A DNA stretch of 64,000 bases, from NCBI RefSeq assembly GCF_000620645.1, contig NZ_JIAV01000015.1:1-64000 (forward strand). Reading direction: 5' to 3'. Shown here one piece after another: positions 9,068-18,272 of the stretch (the stretch's first letter is position 1; the number at the start of each line of letters is the position of its first letter). Below the pieces are notes generated by a model. It was not told the origin of the DNA and did not search any database. It saw only the letters and a program-made list of their open reading frames with translations. Both the position numbers and the translations under genes were made by a program. Origin of the DNA: Nocardioides sp. URHA0032 (lineage in GTDB: Bacteria > Actinomycetota > Actinomycetes > Propionibacteriales > Nocardioidaceae).

Positions 9068-12000
9068 ATGCGTTCACGCACCGTTCTCGTCCTCGTCGCT
9101 GCCTTCGCGCTCGCCCTGTCGATCTGCTCGATCGGCGTGCGCCCGGCCGACGCGGCGACGGCACGGGTGGCGCCTGCAGCGACGGCCGCCGCGGCGACGG
9201 CGGCACCGTCCGCCGACCGGATGCCGGGCGACGTTCCCACCAAGAAGACGCCCTGGGTGCTCGACGGCGAGGTCACCAAGATCGTCCAGGTCGGGACCAC
9301 GATGGTCGCCGGCGGCCTGTTCACGCAGGTGACCGACCCGATGAACGGCACGCCGTACACGCGGCAGAACCTCTTCGCGTTCGATGCCACCACCGGACTC
9401 GTCAGCCAGACCTTCAACCCGACCGTGGACGGCCAGGTCCAGCAGCTGCTGCCCGGACCCACCGACTCCACCGTGTACGTCGCGGGCGACTTCGACAAGA
9501 TCAACGGCAAGGGTCCCAGCCACCTCCAGCTGCTCGACATCAACACCGGCCAGGCCGTGTCGACCTTCAAGCCGCCGAGCACGAACGGCGGCATCGAGAC
9601 GATGGAGCTGCTCCCCGGCAACCGGCTGTTCATCGGCGGGTTCTTCAACCGGATCGGCGGCGTGGCCCACGGACAGCTGGCGACCCTGAGCGCGACCACG
9701 GGCGCCTTCGACCCGTTCCTGGACATCGCGGTGGCCGGCCACCACAACAACTCCGGATCCGGCGCGCAGGCACCGGTCGGTCCTCGCGAGTCGGGTGTCA
9801 CCCCGGCGGGCGACCGGTTGATCGTCGTCGGAAACTTCCGGACGGTCGGCGGGCTGGCCCGCGACCAGGTGGTCATGATCGACCTGACCGGCGCCACGGC
9901 CGCGGTGTCGGCGACCTGGAACACGACGCTCTACACCCCCATCTGCTCTCCGTCGGCCTTCGACAGCTACGTGCGCGACGTGGAGATGTCACCGGACGGG
10001 TCCTTCTTCGTGATCGCAGCGACCGGCGGGCCCCACAGCGGCACCCTGTGCGACACCGCCGCGCGGTTCGAGACCTACGCGAGCGGCACCGCGCTCACCC
10101 CGACGTGGACCGACACCTCAGGCGGCGACACGCTCTGGGGCGTCGAGGTGACCCAGTCGGCGGTGTACGTCGGTGGGCACGAGCGCTGGATGAACAACCC
10201 CAACGGCTCCGACAGGGCCGCACAGGGCGCCGTTCCCCGGCCCGGCCTCGTGGCGCTGGACCCGCAGACCGGGATCCCGCTGCGGTGGAACCCGGGCCGC
10301 AACCCGCGCGGCGAGGCGGCGTACGAGATCTACGAGACCGACGCCGGCGTGTGGATCGTGAGCGACACCGACTGGGTCGGGAACCGCCGCTACCAGCGCC
10401 CGCGCTTGGCCTTCTTCCCCTACAGCGAGGGGTACAACACCGCGTCGAAGAGCACGGGCACGCTGCCCGGCAACGTGTACGTCGGCGCCCCCCTGGCGTC
10501 CAGCAACGTGCTCTACCGGGTCGACGCCGGCGGCGCAGCGATCGCCTCGACCGACAACGGGCCGGACTGGAGCGCGGACACGACCGCGGCCCCCAGCTCG
10601 CTCCACAACACCGGCAGCACGGCGGCGACGCAGACCGCGCTGACCGCCGCGAGCCTGGTCAACGTCCCGGCGTCGACGCCCCTGGGGATCTGGACGTCCG
10701 AGCGGAACGACCCAACGGGCGGCAACGAGATGCAGTGGAGCTTCCCGGTCGCCGCAGGGACGAGCACGCAGGTGCACCTGTTCTTCGCCAGCCGGTCGAG
10801 CGCCACCCGCCGGTTCAACGTCCTGATCGACGGGGTCACCAAGCTCGCGAACTACGACCCGAACGCCGACCCCGGCGTCAACAAGGGCACCATGAAGTCG
10901 TTCGACATCACCAGCGACGGCACGGTGAACGTCGACTTCACCCACGTCACGGGCAACCCCGTGGTCAACGCGATCGAGATCGTCAACACCACGGCCGGGT
11001 CCAACGCGACCCGGGCCAGCGTGGTCGACTTCGACGGGACCACGGTGCGGTCGCGCGGCGACGTCAGCACCGGCACCTTCGACTGGAGCAACGTGCGCAA
11101 CGCCGCGATGATCGGCCGCACGCTGTACTACGGCCAGACCGACGGGATGCTCTACCGGCGGTCGTTCAACGGCACCAGCTTCGGCGACCCGACACCGGTG
11201 AACCCGTACATCGACCCGTTGTGGAACACCGTCGAGACGGGCAGCGGGCCGGCCGGCCAGACCTACACCGGCGTGCTGCCCACCTGGTACACCCAGCTCA
11301 GCAGCGTCACCGGGATGTTCTACGCCAACGGCCGGATGTACTACACCCGGAGCGGCCAGAACTCGCTGTTCTGGCGGTGGTTCTCGCCCGACAGCGGCAT
11401 CGTCGGCGGCATCGAGAACACCGTCTCCGGCGGCAACATCACCTGGAGCAGCGCGAAGGGGATGTTCCTCGACGGCAGCACGCTGTACGTGGTCAACGGC
11501 ACCAACGGACAGCTGCTCCGGATCCCCTTCACCTCCGGCGCACCGAGCGGGACGTCCTCGGTCGCGAACGCGACGACCGACTGGCGTGGCCGGGCGACGT
11601 TCCTCGCGTCGGTGCTCCCGAACGTGGCGCCCTCGGCCGCCTTCACCTCGAGCTGCGCCGCGCTGTCGTGCACGTTCGACGCCGGCGGCTCGCGCGACGG
11701 CGACGGCACGATCACGTCGTACGAGTGGACGTTCGGCGACGGCGGGGAGGGCGGCGGGCCGAGCCCGCAGGAGGACTTCCCGGCCACCGGCTCGTACGAC
11801 GTGACGCTCACCGTCACCGACGACGGTGGCCTGACCTCCTCGGTCACCCACCAGGTGTCGGTCGTCAAGCCCAACGAGCCGCCGACGGCCGCCTTCACGA
11901 CCCACTGCGACTACCTCGACTGCCACGTCGACGCATCCTCATCGAGCGACGTCGACGGCACCGTGACCGACTATGCCTGGGACTTCGGCGACGGGACGAC

Positions 12001-13903
12001 CGGGACCAGCAGCACGGCGGACCACCGCTACGCCGTGCCCGGCACGTACACCATCACGCTCGTGGTCACCGACGACCAGCACGCGACGGACGACGCGTCG
12101 TCGCGCCAGGACGTCGTCGCCGCCCCCGAAGCCAGCACCGTCTCGTACGTCGGCGGAGCGGTCACCCAGGGCAACACCACCACCCCGAACGTCACGACCC
12201 CGGCGGCGACCGCCGCCGGCGACCGACTCGTGGTGGTGCTGTCCCTCAACGCGAGCAACCGGGTCCTGGCGGCGCCCACCGGCGTGACGGACTGGACGGT
12301 GCTCGGCACCACGACGTCGGGCAGCATGCAGACGCGCGTCTACACGAAGATCGCGACGGCCGGCGACGCCGCGAAGAAGGTCACCGTCGGGCTCGACCTC
12401 GCCGCCAAGTACACGATGACGGTGGCCGACTACTCCGGCGTCCGGCCCGGTGCGCTGGTCCACGCCGACCTCGCCGAGACCGTGAACCGGGCCTCCCACA
12501 CCACCCCGACGGTCGACGCACCGGCGGGCTCGTGGGTGCTGTCGTACTGGGCGGACAAGTCCGCGGCGACCACCGGCTTCATCCTGCCTGCCGGGGTGAC
12601 CCCCCGCAACGCCGGCTGTGGAACGTCCTCCGGGCACATCTGCAGCACGTTCGCCGACTCCGGAGGCGCCGTGCCCACCGGGTCGTACGGCGGTCTCACG
12701 GCGACCGCGGACACCGCGAACGCCACCGCGACGACCTGGTCGATCGTGCTCCGGACGGTCGCCCCCGACCAGGCACCGACCGCCGCCTGGACCTCCAGCT
12801 GCGACGGCACCGTCTGCGACTTCGACGGCCGGACGTCGGCGGACCCGGACGGCTCGATCGTCTCCTACCACTGGGACTTCGGCGATGGACAGGCAGCGGA
12901 CGGGTCGACCGCCACGCACGACTTCGGAACCTCGGGGTCGCGCGACGTCGTCCTCACCGTCACCGACGACGAGGGCGTCACCGGGTCGTCGACCCGCACG
13001 GTGGTGGTGGTGCGGAACAACGCCGCGCCCACCGCGGCGTTCACCGTGGACTGCACGTTCGTCCGGTGCCACTTCGACGCGAGCGGGTCGTCCGACAGTG
13101 ACGGGACCCTGTCGTCCTACGCCTGGGACTTCGGTGATGGTGCGACCGACGTCAGCGGTGCCTCGGTCGACCACGCCTACGCGGCGGGGGGAAGCGTCAC
13201 CGTGACGCTCACCGTGACCGACAACGACGGAGGCCAGGGGTCCGCGACCCGGGCGGTCGCGCCGGTCGCGGCCAGACCGATCGCTGCCGTGGGGTCGACC
13301 GCCAACCAGGGCAACGTCTCCACGCCGAACGCCGTCGTGCCTGCCGGGACCCAGGCGGGCGACCGTCTCCTGATGGTCCTGAGCCTGAACGACGCGACGC
13401 GGGTCGTGGGGGATCCGAGCGGCGTGACCGGCTGGACCCTGGTCGACGGCGTGACCTCGGGGACGATGCGGACGCTGATGTACTCCCGGACCGCACAGGC
13501 CGGCGACGCGGGGCGGACCGTCCGGTTCTCGATGGACGCCGCGGCCAAGTACACGCTGACGGTGGCTGCCTACTCGGGCGACACCCTGGAGCCCAGGATC
13601 GCCCGGACGGCCGAGACGACGGTCCGTAATGCTCACACCACGCCCGAACTCGATGCGGCCGCCGGCGACTGGGTGGTGTCGTACTGGGCGGACAAGTCCT
13701 CGGCGACCACGACCTTCGCGCTGCCGTCGACGGTCACGTCGCGCCAGACCTCGTGCGGAGCCAATGCCGGGCACGTCTGCAGCGTGCTGGCCGACTCCGC
13801 GGGTCCGGTGCCGGGCGGGACCTACGCCGGCGTGACCGCGACCGCGGACGCGGCGTCGGGCGCCGCGACCATGTGGACGATCGTGCTGCGGCAGGCGTCC
13901 TGA
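9068..13903 (+). CDS. Giant secreted propeller / malectin-like / PKD protein
   Basis: A 1611-aa secreted protein. The ATG at 9068 follows GGGAG and opens a signal peptide ending near ADA-ATA (~residue 29); an in-frame start at 9029 would add 13 residues. Domains: beta-propeller blades with FIGGFF/VVGNF motifs (~60-460); a malectin-like carbohydrate-binding region (~480-648; LFFASRSSATRRFNVLIDG); more propeller-like sequence (~650-850); PKD domains (~855-935, 938-1020, 1233-1314, 1317-1400), each with a Cys pair; and two copies of the ~210-residue 'SYWADKS' module (~1024-1231 and ~1401-1611). The same module opens the giant encoded at 2246-7720. It probably acts at the cell surface in glycan binding or adhesion. 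The gene heads a likely operon with DUF4956 and VTC genes, 36 nt downstream. Confidence 0.8.
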   Translation: MRSRTVLVLVAAFALALSICSIGVRPADAATARVAPAATAAAATAAPSADRMPGDVPTKKTPWVLDGEVTKIVQVGTTMVAGGLFTQVTDPMNGTPYTRQNLFAFDATTGLVSQTFNPTVDGQVQQLLPGPTDSTVYVAGDFDKINGKGPSHLQLLDINTGQAVSTFKPPSTNGGIETMELLPGNRLFIGGFFNRIGGVAHGQLATLSATTGAFDPFLDIAVAGHHNNSGSGAQAPVGPRESGVTPAGDRLIVVGNFRTVGGLARDQVVMIDLTGATAAVSATWNTTLYTPICSPSAFDSYVRDVEMSPDGSFFVIAATGGPHSGTLCDTAARFETYASGTALTPTWTDTSGGDTLWGVEVTQSAVYVGGHERWMNNPNGSDRAAQGAVPRPGLVALDPQTGIPLRWNPGRNPRGEAAYEIYETDAGVWIVSDTDWVGNRRYQRPRLAFFPYSEGYNTASKSTGTLPGNVYVGAPLASSNVLYRVDAGGAAIASTDNGPDWSADTTAAPSSLHNTGSTAATQTALTAASLVNVPASTPLGIWTSERNDPTGGNEMQWSFPVAAGTSTQVHLFFASRSSATRRFNVLIDGVTKLANYDPNADPGVNKGTMKSFDITSDGTVNVDFTHVTGNPVVNAIEIVNTTAGSNATRASVVDFDGTTVRSRGDVSTGTFDWSNVRNAAMIGRTLYYGQTDGMLYRRSFNGTSFGDPTPVNPYIDPLWNTVETGSGPAGQTYTGVLPTWYTQLSSVTGMFYANGRMYYTRSGQNSLFWRWFSPDSGIVGGIENTVSGGNITWSSAKGMFLDGSTLYVVNGTNGQLLRIPFTSGAPSGTSSVANATTDWRGRATFLASVLPNVAPSAAFTSSCAALSCTFDAGGSRDGDGTITSYEWTFGDGGEGGGPSPQEDFPATGSYDVTLTVTDDGGLTSSVTHQVSVVKPNEPPTAAFTTHCDYLDCHVDASSSSDVDGTVTDYAWDFGDGTTGTSSTADHRYAVPGTYTITLVVTDDQHATDDASSRQDVVAAPEASTVSYVGGAVTQGNTTTPNVTTPAATAAGDRLVVVLSLNASNRVLAAPTGVTDWTVLGTTTSGSMQTRVYTKIATAGDAAKKVTVGLDLAAKYTMTVADYSGVRPGALVHADLAETVNRASHTTPTVDAPAGSWVLSYWADKSAATTGFILPAGVTPRNAGCGTSSGHICSTFADSGGAVPTGSYGGLTATADTANATATTWSIVLRTVAPDQAPTAAWTSSCDGTVCDFDGRTSADPDGSIVSYHWDFGDGQAADGSTATHDFGTSGSRDVVLTVTDDEGVTGSSTRTVVVVRNNAAPTAAFTVDCTFVRCHFDASGSSDSDGTLSSYAWDFGDGATDVSGASVDHAYAAGGSVTVTLTVTDNDGGQGSATRAVAPVAARPIAAVGSTANQGNVSTPNAVVPAGTQAGDRLLMVLSLNDATRVVGDPSGVTGWTLVDGVTSGTMRTLMYSRTAQAGDAGRTVRFSMDAAAKYTLTVAAYSGDTLEPRIARTAETTVRNAHTTPELDAAAGDWVVSYWADKSSATTTFALPSTVTSRQTSCGANAGHVCSVLADSAGPVPGGTYAGVTATADAASGAATMWTIVLRQAS

Positions 13904-13939
13904 TCCATCGACCCGGGAACCAGAGAGAGGCGGACACCC

Positions 13940-14566
13940 GTGCCACAACAGATCGTGCTCATCGCCTGCGACGTCGTCGCCATCGTCCTCGTGACGACGA
14001 TGTACTTCCGACGACACCAACGCCGGGACCTCGTGCTGGCCTACCTCGCGCTGAACGTCGGGATCCTCAGCGTGACGACGACCTTGACGTCCGCCTCGGT
14101 CGGTGCAGGTCTCGGCCTCGGGCTGTTCGGCATCCTCTCCATCATCCGGCTGCGCTCGGACAGCATCACCCAGGAGGAGATCGCGTACTACTTCGTGGCA
14201 CTGGCGCTCGGCCTCCTCGCGGGCGTCCCGACGAGCCCGTCCTACGTGGCACCGCTCCTCATCGGGCTCCTCGTCCTCGTCATGTACGTCGCGGACCACC
14301 CTCGGCTCCTCCCCCGCAGTCGGCGCCAGCTGCTGACGCTGGACTCGGCCATCGCCGACGAGGCCGTCCTGCGGGCCCATATCGAGACCCGGCTGGGGTA
14401 CGACGTGCGCCACCTCATCGTGCAGGAGGTCGACCTCGTGCGGGACGTCACCCTCGTCGACGTCCGCTACCGGCCGGGTGGCCACCACGCGGCGGTCAGG
14501 AACGGGGTGGCCACGTTGATCACCCCCGACCACGTCGGGACGACGCTCTCCGGCGAGCGACGGTGA
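13940..14566 (+). CDS. DUF4956 family membrane protein
   Basis: A 208-aa protein with four hydrophobic segments in the first ~115 residues (LIACDVVAIVLVTTMYF, LAYLALNVGILSV, GLGLGLFGILSIIRLRSD, VAPLLIGLLVLVMYV), then a soluble C-terminal domain. The conserved GLFGILSIIRLRSDSITQEEI stretch, spanning roughly residues 62-82, is typical of DUF4956, whose members often neighbour VTC/CotH genes. The biochemical role is not established. The GTG at 13940 follows GAGAGG about 10 nt upstream. Its stop overlaps a possible GTG start of the VTC gene, so the two are almost certainly translated together. The pairing suggests the membrane protein and the VTC protein work as a unit at the membrane. Confidence 0.8.
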   Translation: MPQQIVLIACDVVAIVLVTTMYFRRHQRRDLVLAYLALNVGILSVTTTLTSASVGAGLGLGLFGILSIIRLRSDSITQEEIAYYFVALALGLLAGVPTSPSYVAPLLIGLLVLVMYVADHPRLLPRSRRQLLTLDSAIADEAVLRAHIETRLGYDVRHLIVQEVDLVRDVTLVDVRYRPGGHHAAVRNGVATLITPDHVGTTLSGERR

Positions 14567-14571
14567 CGGGC

Positions 14572-15525
14572 ATGTCCACGCGGGGCGGCGTGGAGGAGAC
14601 CCTCGCGCGGCTGGCCCCCGTCACCCTCGAGGAGGTGCTGGCCAGCGCGGCGCTGCAGACACGCGTCGACCGCAAGTACCTGGTCCCGCTCGACGTGTTC
14701 GCGGCGGTGCTCGAGCAGGTGGCCGGCCACTTCTCGGTGCTCGAGATCGGAGGGCGTCGCCTGTTCCGGTACGAGTCGATCTACTTCGACACGCCGGACC
14801 GGGCGACGTACCACCAGCACGCGCACGACCGGCCCGGACGGGTGAAGGTGCGCACCCGGGCCTACCTGGACACCGGCGACTGCCAGCTGGAGTTCAAGCG
14901 CGTCGGCAGGCGCGGCGAGACCGTGAAGGAGCGCTACCCGTACCCCCTCGACGACCGTCACCGTCTGGATCGCTCTGCCCGGTTGCTGGCCGGCGACTGG
15001 GTCGGCGAGGCCGTCAGCGCGGCACTCCTGGAACCGGTGCTGACGACGACCTACCTCCGGACGACGCTGGTCGACGGCGACGCGCGGATGACCTGCGACC
15101 TCGACCTGCGCTTCGAGGATCGACGCGGATGTTCCTACGGTCCGCTGGACCGGCTGGTGGTCGTGGAGTCGAAGACCCGCGGCGCGCTGTCCCGGCTCGA
15201 CCGCTTGCTCATCGCCGAAGGACGCCGCCCGGTACGGCTCAGCAAGTACTGCGTCGGCATGGCGGTGCTGGATCCCGCACTGCCGGCGAACCGCTGGAAC
15301 CGCGAGCTGCGCACCTGGTTCGACTGGACGCCCCGGCGGCCCTGGGAGTCCGCCCCGCCGGTCTGCCCGGCGCCGCCGCCCCGCCCGCGGTGGGCCCGGC
15401 TGCACGGCGGAGCGTCCGCAACGCAACCCGCGCTCCCGGGTGGTGGTGTGCAGCAGGCGGAGATCGCCGGCGGCAGGCTGAGGACCAGGCTCAGTGCCCC
15501 TCACCGGCCTGCCGGAGCTCCCTGA
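14572..15525 (+). CDS. VTC-domain (polyphosphate polymerase-type) protein
   Basis: A 317-aa soluble protein with a VTC tunnel domain (residues ~15-235). Recognisable elements are RVDRKYLVP near the N-terminus, the FRYESIYFDTPD strand, VKVRTRAY, LEFKRVGRRGETVKERY, and a late Glu-Lys pair in VVVESKTRG. In yeast Vtc4 this fold makes polyphosphate from ATP; the basic residues and acidic metal ligands appear present, but activity in bacterial homologues is largely unproven. An in-frame GTG at 14563 overlaps the DUF4956 stop (GTGA) and is an alternative start; neither has a strong ribosome site. The tail after ~270 is Pro/Arg-rich and runs 35 bp into the opposing regulator gene. Polyphosphate chemistry would fit the phosphate-uptake locus at 28-38 kb, but no direct link is visible. 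Confidence 0.8.
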   Translation: MSTRGGVEETLARLAPVTLEEVLASAALQTRVDRKYLVPLDVFAAVLEQVAGHFSVLEIGGRRLFRYESIYFDTPDRATYHQHAHDRPGRVKVRTRAYLDTGDCQLEFKRVGRRGETVKERYPYPLDDRHRLDRSARLLAGDWVGEAVSAALLEPVLTTTYLRTTLVDGDARMTCDLDLRFEDRRGCSYGPLDRLVVVESKTRGALSRLDRLLIAEGRRPVRLSKYCVGMAVLDPALPANRWNRELRTWFDWTPRRPWESAPPVCPAPPPRPRWARLHGGASATQPALPGGGVQQAEIAGGRLRTRLSAPHRPAGAP

Positions 15526-16273
15526 GGGCCGCGACGGCCGCCAGCTGGGAGTCGACGCCGAGCTTGCGGAGCACGGCCCGCACCTGGCTGCGCACGGTGG
15601 TCTCGGAGACGGCGAGGCGACCGGCGATCTCACTGACGGTCGTGCCTTCGTAGAGCATCCCCAGCACCTGTTCCTCGCGAGGACTGAGACTCTGCAGCCG
15701 ATCACGCAGATCGTGGCGCCGCTCGTCCAGCCTGCGCCAGCTGTGGACGAGGTCGGCGCGCTTCCGGGCGGTGAGCGGCGTTCCTCCACGGGCCACGACC
15801 TGGAGCGCCTCCACCATGCCGGCCAACGAGGTCGAGCCCGGGAGCACGGCGCGCGCACCGGCTTCGAGGGCGCCGCCCCACTCCGGCCCCTCGGCCGCGT
15901 CGGACATCACCACCCACGGCCGCCGACAGGCGGGCCCCAGCTCGCGCATGTCGCGCAGCACGGACCCCGAGGCGAGGTCGCCGATGAGCAGGACGACGTC
16001 GGCACGCCGGAGCAGCGCGGGGTCCACGAGGTCGTTCCTGCCGGTGCGCAGCGAAGCCGCGAGCATCCACCACGGGACCGACGTGGTCGGGACGCCGCGA
16101 TGCCCCAGGGCGGCGGCGACCGTCTGCGCGACGAGCGTGAGCTCGCAGGTGACCACGACCGACGGCGCGGCCGAGGGCGCGGCCGACCGCCCCGAGCGGT
16201 GGTCGCGAGTGCGCACGGCTCCGGGTGAGGCTGACGTGGGGCGCCCGTCGGGGCGCCCTTCTGACTGGACCAT
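15491..16273 (-). CDS. LuxR/NarL-type regulator with degenerate receiver
   Basis: A 260-aa protein from the chosen ATG at 16273; upstream in-frame starts at 16333 (ATG) and 16393 (GTG) are possible and none has a convincing ribosome site. The C-terminal ~65 residues are a clear LuxR/NarL helix-turn-helix (LSPREEQVLGMLYEG, VSETTVRSQVRAVLRKLGV). The N-terminal part has the length and pattern of a receiver domain but lacks its key residues: the acidic pair is replaced in VVVTCELTLVAQT, the acceptor strand reads VVLLIGDLASG, and the switch Lys is Gly in VLPGSTSL. It is thus probably not phosphorylated and may respond to another signal or act by dimerisation. It ends tail-to-tail inside the VTC gene and diverges from the histidine kinase gene. 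Confidence 0.8.
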   Translation of the reverse strand: MVQSEGRPDGRPTSASPGAVRTRDHRSGRSAAPSAAPSVVVTCELTLVAQTVAAALGHRGVPTTSVPWWMLAASLRTGRNDLVDPALLRRADVVLLIGDLASGSVLRDMRELGPACRRPWVVMSDAAEGPEWGGALEAGARAVLPGSTSLAGMVEALQVVARGGTPLTARKRADLVHSWRRLDERRHDLRDRLQSLSPREEQVLGMLYEGTTVSEIAGRLAVSETTVRSQVRAVLRKLGVDSQLAAVAALRELRQAGEGH

Positions 16274-16850
16274 CGAGGTGGATCGTGACGGTGAATCGAC
16301 ATCCGATGCGTTCCGGGGCGCTAATCCGCCCATAATTGGGGATCCGACCCGGCAAACGGGCGGACTGCATTCGTCTTTAATTGCCTCCTCCACCCTTTCG
16401 GCGGCGCCTCATACTTTCGGGTGAAGTCCATCCCCCCGCTATCCCGGGAATGCAGTTCTTTTGGAGTTTCGAGCCCCTGACCTCGGGGAACTGCGAGACT
16501 AAGGGGACATGGACGTCGCACGAATGCCGGGATCACAGTCATGTCATTAACTCGACAATTCAACTCTTCCGGACGATTCGGTCCGGATTCTCCCTCACCA
16601 AATTGGGGTAAAGAACCCCGAACTGCCCAGACGGTCGCGGTGGGCGCAAAATACTCCGGCTGTGGGTATGGGACGAATCTCGACAAGTGCGCAAGGCCAG
16701 GGTCCGGGGGTAAGGCTCGGGGCCTCGGCGGCCGCTGAGCAGGGCTGGGAGCGATCGGGGCGTCGTCGCGCCGAGGCGCCGCGTCGGCAGGACGTACGCA
16801 TGCAGGGCCGTCGCCCGTGGGGGGCTCGGGACAAGGGGGAGCGGGGAAGT
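16274..16850. promoter_or_regulatory. 577-bp divergent regulatory region
   Basis: No convincing gene is visible, apart from possible 5' extension of the minus-strand regulator to 16393. The region is less GC-rich than its surroundings. It contains CGGGGAACTGC at 16484-16494, close to the site beside the palindrome at 7835; a hairpin CCGGAC-6-GTCCGG (16569-16586); and GGGGT-5-ACCCC (16605-16619) followed by CGAACTGC. A CCC-N6-GGG site at 16329-16340 precedes the regulator start. These are candidate operators for the divergent regulator and kinase genes. Confidence 0.4.
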
Positions 16851-18272
16851 ATGGAGCGTGGTTGGCGGTTGCGGTTCGTCCGGGGGGGCGAGTGGTTCGC
16901 CCCCGCGCTTGCGACGGTGGTGACACCACTGCTGGTCCTCCCCCTGGTGGTGGGGGGCTACCAGGACGCGAGCGACTTCGCCGCGGCGGCGGTGGTCGTC
17001 ACCGCGGCCGTGGAGGTGCTCGCCGCGCTCCTCCTCTACCTGCACTGGAGGCTGACCGGCGGCCGAGCGAGCTGGCTGGTCCTGGCGCTCGTCGCCGTCG
17101 CCGTCCAGTCCCTCGCTCTGGCAGGCTCGATCGTGGCGCACCCGAAGGTGGTCGAGAGCCACCCGGTCCGGCTCCTCCTCAGCCAGGTCCTGCTCGCGGC
17201 GATCCTGCTCGCGGTCGCGCTCCTCGCCCGCCACCACCGGCTCCGCGTGGATCCCCTGCTCGCCGGGACGGTGCTGGGCGGCGTGGTCGTCGTGACCCGC
17301 TACGTGCTGGTCAACTACACGGCGCCCGCGCACCTCTCGCCCACGGCGGTCAACGCCCTCACCGCCGTCGTGCTGGTCGTGGACGTGGCGATCGTGGTGG
17401 CGGTCTTCACCCTGGCCGTCGCGCCCCGGTGGGTGCGGGTCCGGCTGACCATCGCGCTGACACTCCTGGGCGTGGGTCACGTCGCCGCCTACCCTGCCCC
17501 GCGCGGCGTGGTCGAGAGCAGCGTCGCCATCTTCGCGACCCTGCTCGGCGCGACCACCCTGCTGACGCTGGCCCTCGCGCTGCTCCGGTCCTCGTGGTCG
17601 GACAACCGCGCGGCGCTCGAGACGCTCCGGAGCAAGCTCGAGGAGGCCGAGGCCGGCGCCCGCGTCGAGCAGGCTCGGCTGCACGAGCTGCGCGCCACGA
17701 TCTCCGGCCTGGGAGCCGCCTCCCGGCTCCTCCATCACGAGTCGTCGGTGTCGCCGACCCATCGGCGCAAGCTCGAGAGCATGGTCGACGCCGAGATGGG
17801 ACGCCTGCAACGACTCCTCACCGACGGTGCCACGGGCCCAGTCGCGCCTGTGGACATCGATGCGACGATCGAACCCATCGTGCTGCGCCACCGGACCCGC
17901 GGATACCCGATCCGGTGGAGTCCGGGCGGCGACCGGGCGATCGCCCGCTCCGACCAGGTCGCAGAGGTGGTCAACGTCCTTCTCGAGAACGCCATCCAGC
18001 ACGCGGGCGGCGCGGGCGCGTCCGTCGAGACGCGTCGTGTCGACCACGTCATCGAGGTCGTGGTCTCCGACACCGGACCGGGGGTGTCGAGCGCGGTCCG
18101 CTCCCGGATCTTCGAGTGGGGGGCGCGTGGTCAGGGATCGCACGGCCAGGGGATCGGCCTGAACGTCGCCCAGCAGCTGATCCAGGACCTGGGCGGCTAC
18201 CTCAGGCTGATCGACTCCGAAGCCCCCGGCGCGACGTTCGTGCTGGGCCTGCCCGCGGAGGAGCGGTCGTGA
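16851..18272 (+). CDS. Membrane sensor histidine kinase
   Basis: A 473-aa protein. Residues ~15-245 hold about eight hydrophobic segments forming a membrane sensor without a large extracellular loop. A coiled coil (~250-278) leads to a short dimerisation region with a probable phospho-acceptor His278 in HELRATISGLGAASRLL. The ATPase domain (~350-470) shows the N box (VVNVLLENAIQHA), G1 (VVSDTGPGV) and G2 (GSHGQGIGLNVAQQL). The ATG at 16851 follows GGGGGAGCGGGGAA; an upstream frame lacks a ribosome site. Its stop overlaps the GTG of the next gene (GTGA), so the two form a cognate pair. The signal sensed is unknown; the surrounding cell-wall and sugar-transferase genes suggest envelope sensing, which is inference. 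Confidence 0.88.
   Translation: MERGWRLRFVRGGEWFAPALATVVTPLLVLPLVVGGYQDASDFAAAAVVVTAAVEVLAALLLYLHWRLTGGRASWLVLALVAVAVQSLALAGSIVAHPKVVESHPVRLLLSQVLLAAILLAVALLARHHRLRVDPLLAGTVLGGVVVVTRYVLVNYTAPAHLSPTAVNALTAVVLVVDVAIVVAVFTLAVAPRWVRVRLTIALTLLGVGHVAAYPAPRGVVESSVAIFATLLGATTLLTLALALLRSSWSDNRAALETLRSKLEEAEAGARVEQARLHELRATISGLGAASRLLHHESSVSPTHRRKLESMVDAEMGRLQRLLTDGATGPVAPVDIDATIEPIVLRHRTRGYPIRWSPGGDRAIARSDQVAEVVNVLLENAIQHAGGAGASVETRRVDHVIEVVVSDTGPGVSSAVRSRIFEWGARGQGSHGQGIGLNVAQQLIQDLGGYLRLIDSEAPGATFVLGLPAEERS

Noticed and set aside
10048..13101. Long plus-strand frame inside the second giant gene
   Set aside because: Arg/His/Gly-rich composition without domains; an out-of-frame shadow of the propeller/PKD protein.
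11939..14533. Long minus-strand frame across giant gene and DUF4956 gene
   Set aside because: Covers two well-supported plus-strand genes and has a Gly/Arg/Val/Asp shadow composition.
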